Shown here in pieces: positions 1 through 7,400 of a stretch of DNA of 8,256 nucleotides (positions are counted from its first letter, which is position 1; every line of letters starts with the position of its first letter). The position numbers were made by a program, and so were the translations under genes. The notes beneath the pieces are model-generated. The model saw only the letters and a list, made by a program, of their open reading frames with translations, was not told where the DNA came from and made no database searches. Source of the stretch: Porphyromonadaceae bacterium. Lineage in GTDB: Bacteria; Bacteroidota; Bacteroidia; Bacteroidales; CAMTPD01. The stretch spans positions 27,113-35,368 of the forward strand of contig DLYT01000061.1 in assembly GCA_003447595.1 (NCBI GenBank), in the 5' to 3' direction.

Positions 1-1284
1 CAACTCAATCCAAATCTTTACCTCACACCTGCATCTGTTCAGAAAATTATAACCACAGCAACAGCTTTCGAAATATTAGGGCCTACGTATCGATACGAAA
101 CCGTTCTCTCTTACGATGGCACTATCGATGAGTCCGGAACCCTTCATGGCAATCTGTATATTGAAGGAAAAGGAGATCCGTCCTTAGGCTCTAGCTTTTT
201 TGGCGATGCACCCGAGGCTTTTATTTCAAAATGGATACAAGAGATTAAGAATGCCGGAATCAAAAAAATAGAAGGCTCTATCGTACCGTTCTCTTCTACT
301 TTTGATCAATTAGGGATATCTCCTCGTTGGCTTGCCGAAGATCTCGGAAGTTATTACGGAGCTGGTTCTTATGGTATAAATATCTTTGACAACCGATATA
401 CACTCTACCTAAAATCGGGAGCAGTAGGTCATAACCCGGAGGTTTTATATACCTCTCCTCGTCAAAACTACTCGTTTATAAACAAAGCTACGACCGTACA
501 AACCAGCAGCGATAGCTTATTTATCCTAGGTGCACCCTTCGACAACACTCGTTATATCTTGGGAATTGTACCTCCCAATAAAGAAAAGATTTCGGTAAAA
601 GGAGATATCAGTGATCCTTTCGCATTCCTTCAGACCTACATGATCGATCAATTGACTCTATCCAGTATTCCGGTTCTAAACAAACAAGCGAATGATGCAC
701 AAATCCCCTCCGATCGCAGTGTGATTTTCAAACATTATTCGCGACCGATAGAAGAGATCATTCGTGTCGTTAACTTCTCGAGTCATAATCTTTTCGCAGA
801 TTGTCTTCTCAAGACATTAGGAGAACAATGTCCAAATCCATTTCCAGGAGCATCCTCTTTTGACAAAGGGTCTCTTGTTCTTTCTCAGTTTTGGAATCAG
901 CAAAATATCCCTTTCAACTCCGGACTAATTGTAGATGGAAGTGGTTTGGCTCCGGGCAACAAAGTATCGGCAAGTTTGCTTAATCAAGTACTTGCCTATA
1001 TGTATACAAATAGTAAATACAAAACAGAGTTTATCAAGACACTGCCTCAAGCCGGCAAAGAAGGCTCTGTTCGAAACTTTGGAAAAGGGGCACAACCGGA
1101 TGCATCCATCGTTCTAAAAAGTGGAAGTATGGGTGGCTTTAGAGTAAAAAGCTATACCGGTTATATCACCAAAGGTAATACAACTTATGCCGTAAGTATT
1201 CTGGTAAACAACTATACCATATCGGGACGTGAAGTAACTGCGTTGCTTGATCGATTCTTCAGTGATCTAATTAAGTCGCTCTAG
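1..1284 (+). CDS. dacB: D-alanyl-D-alanine carboxypeptidase/endopeptidase, PBP4 type (peptidase S13), 5'-truncated by window edge
   Basis: The frame is open from base 1 to the TAG at 1282-1284, giving 427 visible residues. All three penicillin-binding active-site motifs are present. SVQK (SxxK) is at visible residues 12-15 (bases 34-45), inside a PAS-x-x-K context. SHN (SxN) is at residues 261-263 (bases 781-789). KSG is at residues 373-375 (bases 1117-1125), followed by a glycine-rich strand. The distances from the nucleophile serine (249 and 361 residues) are close to those of E. coli PBP4 (244 and 355), including room for the large insert domain of class C enzymes. By family, the enzyme is periplasmic and removes the terminal D-Ala from, or cleaves cross-links in, peptidoglycan. 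By comparison with E. coli PBP4, roughly 50 N-terminal residues with the signal peptide are missing to the left. KSG instead of KTG is a conservative variant. The 3' end overlaps the convergent pstS-like gene by 18 bp. Confidence 0.93.
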   Translation, partial: QLNPNLYLTPASVQKIITTATAFEILGPTYRYETVLSYDGTIDESGTLHGNLYIEGKGDPSLGSSFFGDAPEAFISKWIQEIKNAGIKKIEGSIVPFSSTFDQLGISPRWLAEDLGSYYGAGSYGINIFDNRYTLYLKSGAVGHNPEVLYTSPRQNYSFINKATTVQTSSDSLFILGAPFDNTRYILGIVPPNKEKISVKGDISDPFAFLQTYMIDQLTLSSIPVLNKQANDAQIPSDRSVIFKHYSRPIEEIIRVVNFSSHNLFADCLLKTLGEQCPNPFPGASSFDKGSLVLSQFWNQQNIPFNSGLIVDGSGLAPGNKVSASLLNQVLAYMYTNSKYKTEFIKTLPQAGKEGSVRNFGKGAQPDASIVLKSGSMGGFRVKSYTGYITKGNTTYAVSILVNNYTISGREVTALLDRFFSDLIKSL

Positions 1285-2148
1285 CAACATCTTGCTTACA
1301 GGCACAAAGCCTGCATCTTCGGCTATTTGCTGGCCGGTAGGTGAAAGGACATATTCGATAAAAGGATCCACTTGTGCTGATTTCTGCTGATCATAGTAAT
1401 AATACAACGGACGCACTACGGGATAAGCACCGTCTTTTGCATTTTGCATCGTTGGTGCTACCGGACTTTTATTTGCATTCATTCGTATACTCAACGCTTT
1501 TACGTTGCTATTTAAATAAGCAAGTCCTACATAACCGATTGCGCCTTTAGTCTGACTCACCGACTGTATTATTGCACCGGTAGCAGGCATACTCATAATA
1601 CCCGAAGCATAATTCTTTTCTTGCAAAACCAACTCTTTAAAAAATTCGTACGTTCCCGAGGAGGTTTCTCGAGCATAAGGGATAATCTTCAAATCAGGCC
1701 CTCCTACTTCTTTCCAGTTCTTTATTTTTCCGCGAAAGATACCCTCCAATTGCTCCCTTGACAATGCATTTACCGGATTAGAGGGATTCACAACCACTGC
1801 CAACGCGTCAAAAGCAATTACTTCATGCAGCACGGTTACTTTATTTTCAATGAACATAATCTTTTCATCAAATGTCATCGCCCTTGAGCACATCGCTATG
1901 TCGCAATTATTCTCTAACAAAGCCGCAATACCCACACCGGAACCACCGCCTGTAACCGTAACATTCGCATTTGGATGAAGTACCATATATGCTTCGGCCG
2001 CTTGTTGTGTCATCGGCAAACAAGTATCGCTTCCTTTGATACGCTGTGCAAGAACAGCATGCATATTAAACCCCAATATAGCAATCAGAATACCTATACT
2101 ACGAGACATCTTTACCCAAGAAATCTTACCTTCAATATACCCCTTCAT
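1267..2148 (-). CDS. pstS: PstS-like phosphate ABC transporter substrate-binding protein
   Basis: This 293-residue protein belongs to the PstS/PBP-like family, which captures inorganic phosphate in the periplasm and normally hands it to PstCAB. The residues expected to line the anion pocket are visible: GSDT at 39-42, GGGSG at 67-71, DIAMCSR at 83-89, and the signature R160-x-x-SSGT (163-166). An N-terminal signal peptide has a hydrophobic core around residues 18-33 and a probable cleavage after AVLA (34), with no lipobox cysteine. The ATG at 2148 gives a long n-region. The in-frame ATG at residue 14 (base 2109) would give a more ordinary signal peptide, and no Shine-Dalgarno sequence decides between them. 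Cysteines 82 and 87 could form a disulfide in the oxidising periplasm. No pstC, pstA, pstB or phoU gene is nearby, and the gene appears monocistronic. Phosphate is the expected ligand from the family; another oxyanion cannot be excluded. Confidence 0.9.
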   Translation of the reverse strand: MKGYIEGKISWVKMSRSIGILIAILGFNMHAVLAQRIKGSDTCLPMTQQAAEAYMVLHPNANVTVTGGGSGVGIAALLENNCDIAMCSRAMTFDEKIMFIENKVTVLHEVIAFDALAVVVNPSNPVNALSREQLEGIFRGKIKNWKEVGGPDLKIIPYARETSSGTYEFFKELVLQEKNYASGIMSMPATGAIIQSVSQTKGAIGYVGLAYLNSNVKALSIRMNANKSPVAPTMQNAKDGAYPVVRPLYYYYDQQKSAQVDPFIEYVLSPTGQQIAEDAGFVPVSKMLLERLN

Positions 2149-2156
2149 AAGACAAC

Positions 2157-2182
2157 TTCGTTTATGTTTTAAATGAAACGAA
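2157..2182 (-). promoter_or_regulatory. Possible 5'-UTR hairpin at the pstS-like translation start
   Basis: On the transcript strand TTCGTTT (2182-2176) and AAACGAA (2163-2157) form a perfect 7-bp inverted repeat with a 12-nt loop, ending 8 nt before the ATG at 2148. This is where ribosomes of Bacteroidota prefer unstructured, A-rich RNA, so folding could lower translation. The left arm overlaps GATTCG (2184-2179), which can pair instead with CGAATC (2219-2214), so two helices compete. Both are short and AT-rich, and chance is a real alternative. If the ATG at 2109 is the true start, the hairpin would not cover the ribosome site. Confidence 0.3.
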
Positions 2183-2227
2183 TCTGCCGTCCATTTTGTT
2201 GCAATGAAGACTCGATTCGCACAATGC

Positions 2228-2256
2228 TTAAACTACTGATTATTAATATTAAACTA
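2228..2256. repeat. Direct repeat TTAAACTA, two copies 21 bp apart
   Basis: Exact 8-bp copies lie at 2228-2235 and 2249-2256. The 21-bp period is two helical turns, so both copies would face the same side of the DNA, as in binding sites for tandem response-regulator dimers. A 10-bp AT palindrome (TTAATATTAA, 2243-2252) overlaps the second copy. The repeats lie about 80-108 bp upstream of the pstS-like start. The high AT content makes chance repetition plausible. Confidence 0.3.
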
Positions 2257-2270
2257 TTTTTCAACACTAA

Positions 2271-2288
2271 AAACAGGCATGTCTGTTT
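2271..2288. promoter_or_regulatory. Near-perfect 18-bp palindrome, candidate operator
   Basis: The sequence AAACAGGCATGTCTGTTT pairs with itself at 8 of 9 positions (one G/T mismatch). With no loop it cannot make a stable RNA hairpin, so it looks like a site for a dimeric DNA-binding protein. It lies 123-140 bp upstream of the pstS-like start codon, just upstream of the best -7-like element on the minus strand (TAGTGTTG, 2262-2269). The regulator is unknown. Confidence 0.4.
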
Positions 2289-2474
2289 CGAGATATAACC
2301 CTATGCACCAACACATTAAGCGCAAACCCATCAAATGCGGTAAAAAAGTTTTCAATAAGGAATTTCGATGTCTGCACGGCGAATACTTCGTAAGCACTTG
2401 TTTACTAAGCCTGTGCTAGTAGTGCTGCCGCCCATTATATTGTAGAAAAAAAACGAGTTCGATATAACACGAAC

Positions 2475-2520
2475 AAAAAAAAGACCGTGCGTGAAAGTAA
2501 GCTTTCAGCACGGTCTTTTT
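2475..2520 (-). terminator. Intrinsic terminator of the susCD operon
   Basis: GACCGTGC (2483-2490) pairs with GCACGGTC (2508-2515), and TGAAAG (2492-2497) with CTTTCA (2502-2507), with one bulged G at 2491 and a TAAG loop. The stem is flanked by eight A on the left (2475-2482) and five T on the right (2516-2520). Read on the minus strand it starts about 22 bp after the susD stop codon and ends in an eight-U tract. It is symmetrical enough to act in both directions, but no plus-strand gene runs into it here. Confidence 0.9.
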
Positions 2521-2542
2521 ATATCAAATGTATTCTCTGTTC

Positions 2543-4402
2543 TTAGAAGTTTGGACCTTCTCCAAAGTTAGGAGCTCCAAAGTCAAACCATACACGCTCT
2601 GTATTAAGCGTTGCAGCTTCTTTATCACCCATTGTATAACCTTGAGCTTCATAAGCAGCAGAACTAATATCTGCCATAATATCAGACAAGTCTGGTCTGT
2701 TTACAGGGAAACGACGAGGAAGCAAGTAATCACTACCACGGAACTCTTCCCAAGCAAGGTACTTACTATTTCTCATTGGAATACCCGAACGACGTACAGT
2801 AGCAAACATATCTGTAGGAGATGAAAGCAAGTGTACATATTGTTGGATATAAACTTTTTCCAATTGGTCAGCTGCAGATCCAGTTAATTGATATGCTTCG
2901 TTATCAAGCAAATTATCGATTTCACCCGATTTAAGTTTGATTGTCGCTTCATTATCGTCATAAACGCTAGAATAGTAAGGAACTTTATTGCTTGCAGCCA
3001 TTTTATCCATTACCGTTACAGACTCCTTAATACCAGCTGTAAAGTACTCTTGCGCTGTTCCTGGAAGATTTGCACCCAAAAGCTTCAATTCAGCAAGGTA
3101 AAGATTTACCTCTGCAGAAGACATGAACAAACCAAACCAAGCACACTTCAAATTATCTTCAGTTGCTGGTACATTTGGTGCATCCGGGAATACATATGTT
3201 TCTCCACCTTGAATCATCTCTTGGTTATACAAAGCCATAGGCATGTATTGCTTTGTAACACCACCAATTGTGATCTTGAATGAGTCTGGAGTAAAATAGT
3301 TATCTTTAATTGCCTGATCAAAACGAGCTTCTACACTCACAGGAGCACCATGATAACGTACCCAAGGCTCACCCGGAGCTTTCCATCCTTTAAATACTTT
3401 CTTACCGTCAACAACTTCGAATTCTACTTTTTCGTCGATGTATGAAGGAAGTTTTTTGTTTACATCAAAGAATGCTTGAACAACTTTTGAGTTGAAATCA
3501 TTCTTTTGGAAGAAGAAACGTACGCGAGGGTCTTTATTTTCCACAAGAAAATCAATTAGATTCTTGCTACCTGCGCCAAAACGAATATCATCCCAGAAGT
3601 GATAATCTTCACTACCTTTATTATAGATGAAATCATCTTCATGCGTAGTCATAACACCCGCTTGGTTAGCCATAACCTCTTCTGCAATTTTCAAAGCTCT
3701 CGGTTTATCTACATGCAACATACGCACAGCAATTTTCAACTTCAAAGAGTTGATCATTTTTGCCCATTTAGTAATATTGCCTTTGTAAATAAAATCTTGG
3801 TTATTCAATTGAATCTGAGACTTTGCATCTACTGTTTGTAGCGTATTCAATGAGTTATCCAATTCACCCAACCAAGTATTGAAAAGCTCTTCCATTGTAT
3901 CGTATTTTGGCTTCAACAATGGAGGATAAGTATATCTCGCTTTGAATGCTTCTGTATAAGGAGTAGAACCATACATATCCGTTGCAAACATACCCATGTA
4001 CACTTTAAGTGGTGCACACAATGCTTGAATGTGTTGATATTTTGAAGCAGTTTCGGCATCATAAACTTTCGAAACAAGGTAAATAATCTCCTCTGTAGAA
4101 GACATTACATTGTAAAGTTGAGATGTTTGACCTTCCCACTCTGCTACCTCATTCATCTCCGGAAGGTTACCATCTTGAGCAACCAAAGCTTGAGACCAAG
4201 GCATTGTGTAGCGGTTATTATTATAATACCATTGTTGATATTTTGAAGGCTCGAAATCTGCCAATGCTTTTGTGAAAAGGAAACGAACGTCTGCCTTATC
4301 CACAACCGAAGGATCGGTATTGATATCCGAAAACTTATCGATACAGCCAGTAGTCATAGCTGCAAAGATCAAAGCTGACGAAAAGATATATTTAAATTTC
4401 AT
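2543..4402 (-). CDS. SusD/RagB-family outer-membrane nutrient-binding lipoprotein
   Basis: This 619-residue protein begins with a lipoprotein signal peptide: lysines at 2 and 4, a hydrophobic stretch to residue 16, and the lipobox TTGC with the lipidated cysteine at 20. The mature protein should sit on the outer surface of the outer membrane as the lid over its SusC partner and bind the substrate first. Just after the anchor comes INTDPS (27-32), typical of the SusD-like_2 branch. Near the C terminus is RVWFDFG (603-609), resembling the conserved RVWWD end of that branch. The middle is rich in aromatic residues and helices, as expected from the TPR-like fold. At 619 residues it is on the long side for the family. 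It is the second gene of the operon, 74 bp after susC and followed by a terminator. An A-rich stretch before the ATG fits Bacteroidota translation starts. The substrate cannot be read from the sequence. Confidence 0.94.
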   Translation of the reverse strand: MKFKYIFSSALIFAAMTTGCIDKFSDINTDPSVVDKADVRFLFTKALADFEPSKYQQWYYNNNRYTMPWSQALVAQDGNLPEMNEVAEWEGQTSQLYNVMSSTEEIIYLVSKVYDAETASKYQHIQALCAPLKVYMGMFATDMYGSTPYTEAFKARYTYPPLLKPKYDTMEELFNTWLGELDNSLNTLQTVDAKSQIQLNNQDFIYKGNITKWAKMINSLKLKIAVRMLHVDKPRALKIAEEVMANQAGVMTTHEDDFIYNKGSEDYHFWDDIRFGAGSKNLIDFLVENKDPRVRFFFQKNDFNSKVVQAFFDVNKKLPSYIDEKVEFEVVDGKKVFKGWKAPGEPWVRYHGAPVSVEARFDQAIKDNYFTPDSFKITIGGVTKQYMPMALYNQEMIQGGETYVFPDAPNVPATEDNLKCAWFGLFMSSAEVNLYLAELKLLGANLPGTAQEYFTAGIKESVTVMDKMAASNKVPYYSSVYDDNEATIKLKSGEIDNLLDNEAYQLTGSAADQLEKVYIQQYVHLLSSPTDMFATVRRSGIPMRNSKYLAWEEFRGSDYLLPRRFPVNRPDLSDIMADISSAAYEAQGYTMGDKEAATLNTERVWFDFGAPNFGEGPNF

Positions 4403-4429
4403 ATGATTTGCTGAATTGTTAAGGTAAAG

Positions 4430-4453
4430 AGTGGCTCTATTTCAAGAGCCACT
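4430..4453 (-). promoter_or_regulatory. Intercistronic hairpin between susC and susD
   Basis: AGTGGCTCT and AGAGCCACT form a perfect 9-bp stem with a 6-nt loop (4439-4444). It lies 24 bp after the susC stop and 27 bp before the susD start. The bases following the stem on the transcript (CTTTACCTTA) are not a good U-tract, so full termination is unlikely. More probable roles are protecting the susC message from 3' decay, partial attenuation or a processing site, setting the susC to susD ratio. The role is inference; the stem is seen directly. Confidence 0.65.
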
Positions 4454-4476
4454 TCATATATTTTGAAACGCTAGGA

Positions 4477-7400
4477 TTAAAACTCAACGTTTACAGACAT
4501 TGTATAACTTGCTGTATATGGAATGAAAGAACGTTCCATAAATGAGTTTGTACTACTGCTACCACGTACACCTTCAGGATTCAAGTTGTTTGGAAGTGAG
4601 TTGTACAAGTAACCAAGGTTACGAGCCGAGAAGCCAAAACCAAGACGACGTGCACCGATTTTGCTTGCCCAATTCGCAGGAGCGCTATAATGTAATGAAA
4701 CCTCACGAAGCGCGATGTAATTCACTTCGCTAAACCAGTCATCATTTACCGTACCACGAGACCAGCTATTGTTATATTGGTGCCATCCCGAAGCATGTAC
4801 CGGCTCAACATATCCGGCATCCATTGCATCTTTAAACGACATACCGCCTACATTCACCAACTCACCGTTAGGAGCTTTCACTTGAGTACCTTTATCGAAT
4901 ACCCCATCAGGAATTACACCATCGTTAAACTGCATACCTTTTGAGTCTTCAAACTGGCTGATCCAGCTCACACCACCGTTTGCAGCATCACGATAACGAA
5001 GAGAAGTCTCAGTCATACCATAAGCAGTACCATAACGGTTGTTGTATGATGCGATCATACCACCAAAGCGCATATCAAGTAGTACATTTAGGCGAAGGTT
5101 TTTCCAGCTAAGACCAGAGCTTACAGAGCCAAGGAAATCCGGAGTCATCTTACCGATCTTTTGAACCTCACCGCTTCTTACAGGATAAGCCGTACGATAC
5201 GATTCATTCCATGCTAAAACGATGTTGCCATTCTCGTCACGTTTAGGAGCAGCATCAGACATCAAAACACCGTAGTCACCACCAATGTAAGCAACAGAAC
5301 CTACACGATAGTTACCGTATGAAGGGTGTCCTTCCAATACTTTATAATCACCTACCGACTCGTGAAGAGAGATGATCTTATTTTTGTTGCGTGTATACGT
5401 TAGGTCAATTGTCCATTCCCAATCTTTATTTTGAATTGGAGTCGTTTTCACCATCAACTCAATACCTCTATTTTCGATATTACCGGCATTGATCAACTGT
5501 GAAGAAATACCCGAAACGATTGGAGCCGGAATCTCAAGAATTTGATCTTTTGTATTCTCTTTGTAGAATGTAAAGTCGAATCCGTATCTATTGTTGATAA
5601 ATCTCCAGTCTAGACCAACTTCGAATGCGTTTTTACGCTCAGGTCTTAAGCTTGGGTCATACAATTTGTTAGGAACTGTATTGGTAAAGATGTTACCACC
5701 CGATCCTTGAAGAATGCTACCAAACGCATAACCTTGATTGATGTAATAAGCACCGGTATCGTTACCTACTTGAGCCCAAGAAGCACGGATTTTACCAAGA
5801 CTTACCCATGTAGGAAGTTTAAAGGTATCGTTGATCAACCAAGAACCTGAGATCGATGGATAGAAGTACGAATAGTTACCTGTTTTGTTTGAGTACACAA
5901 GAGCTGAAGACCAGTCGTTACGACCTGTTACCTCAAGGAAGTATTGATTCTTATAAGCAGCAGTTGCCGAGAAAATCACAGCACCCATGTGTTTACGACC
6001 AAAGTTACGAGCTTTTGCGATTGGTGTACCCTTACTGTTACCTAGGAAATACTGACCAGGCATAACCAATCCGTCTTTTGTTTCAGCAAGAACTTCAGAC
6101 TGTGCGTTTGTCCAGTATTCACCACGAAGGAAACCACCGAATGAGAATTCTTTGTAGTCTTTATTGAACGTAAAGGTTGAAGCAAAAGTTGTTTGCTCTT
6201 TTGTCGATTGGCTCATACCGTAGTAACCGCCCTCGTTCATATAGCCTTTACCTAATTCTTTTTGTTCTCCACTATTTACATAGTAGTACATATTACCTTC
6301 AAACGATGCACGCATCCAATCAGTCATCTTCACGTTCACTTGAACTTGAGGACGAACCATTGTTTCTTTTTGTACACGATCAAAGTTGTCTACCTCAAAC
6401 CAAAGATCTTTACCTTCTACGTTTGCGTATGTATCACCATAGTTTTGGTTTGCGATACCACCATGCTCACCAAGGTATTTATTTCTGTAATACGATGGAT
6501 TGTACAAACGAGAAAGACCTTCAACAAACATACCACCCACATTACGAGCAGCGTTACGAGGTTTTGAGTGAGAAAGATTCACCGAAGCATTGATATCAAC
6601 GATTTCACTGATTTTGTGAGAACCTTTTACAAGCAAAGAGTAGCGTTCGAATGTATTGTTCGGAAGCGTACCGCTTGCATATTTGTAAGATGCAGAAGTA
6701 TAGAACGACGTTTTATCGTTACCACCTTTTACCGCAACGTTGGTGTTGCTATTGAAACCAAGTTGATAAATATCAGTTTGGTTGTTTTTCATTGGAGAAT
6801 AAACACCCATCGAATAGTCTTTCAATTCGACTTCGCGACCATCAAAACGTGGTCCCCAGTGCATACCCGACAATCCGATTGTTGTAGGAATTCCAGCTTG
6901 GTTATATTTAAACTGCTCAGTATCCCATTTATTTGTACCATGCGTAATGTTACCCGCAATCGTACCCGGACCATAAATATTTTGAAGTTTAGGAGCACTA
7001 AATACGTGATCCAAACCAAACGATTGAGAAACAGAAACACCGAAACCTTGGAACTTACCGCCACCTTTTGTAGTGATCACGATCGCACCATTCAAACCAC
7101 GAGAACCGTAAAGAGCAGTTGCCGCAGCACCTTTCAATACAGAAACCGATTCGAAGTCGTCCGGATTCAAGTTTTTCAATTCATTACCGTAGTCATTGGC
7201 ATTAGCATTAAAGTCAGCGTTACCTGTATCAGATACTCCATTATCCAAGATAACACCATCAATAACGTAGATTGGTTGGTTGTTGCCACCTAGTGTAGAA
7301 GCACCACGAATTTGAACTTTCGAGTTACCGAAGATACCACCATCGGAACCAGAAATCTCCAAACCGGCTACTTTACCTTGAAGAGCGGCTGTAGGGTTAA

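Larger units (their letters stand above)
2149..2474. other. Non-coding leader/promoter region of the pstS-like gene
   Basis: About 326 bases lie between the pstS-like start codon and the terminator of the susCD operon. I see no convincing gene. A 38-codon plus-strand ORF at 2303-2419 is the only small frame of note, and it matches nothing I recognise. On the minus strand I find no clean Bacteroidota promoter (TTTG about 19 bp before TAnnTTTG). The nearest is TAGTGTTG at 2262-2269, one mismatch from the -7 consensus and without a good -33 partner. The region contains several short repeats, listed separately, that make it look like a regulatory leader. Confidence 0.6.

Noticed and set aside
559..1284. 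Treating the ATG at 559 as the start of dacB
   Set aside because: The same frame is open to base 1 and the catalytic SxxK lies at bases 34-45, so the gene clearly begins before the window.
1299..1313. Hairpin CAGGC-acaaa-GCCTG as a terminator for dacB
   Set aside because: The stem has only 5 bp, no U-tract follows, and it lies within the coding region of the pstS-like gene.
2475..2520. The inverted repeat as part of a mobile element end or CRISPR repeat
   Set aside because: It is a single copy with A and T tracts on either side and sits just after susD, which is the form of an intrinsic terminator.
6177..6593. Overlapping plus-strand frames of about 100-140 codons inside susC
   Set aside because: Shadow frames of the real minus-strand gene; low-complexity, His/Tyr/Ser-rich products without family features.
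6568..7293. A 241-codon plus-strand open frame antisense to the SusC plug region
   Set aside because: It lies wholly opposite a well-supported gene, has no recognisable domain and a composition typical of reverse-complement frames. It is best explained by the codon use of susC.
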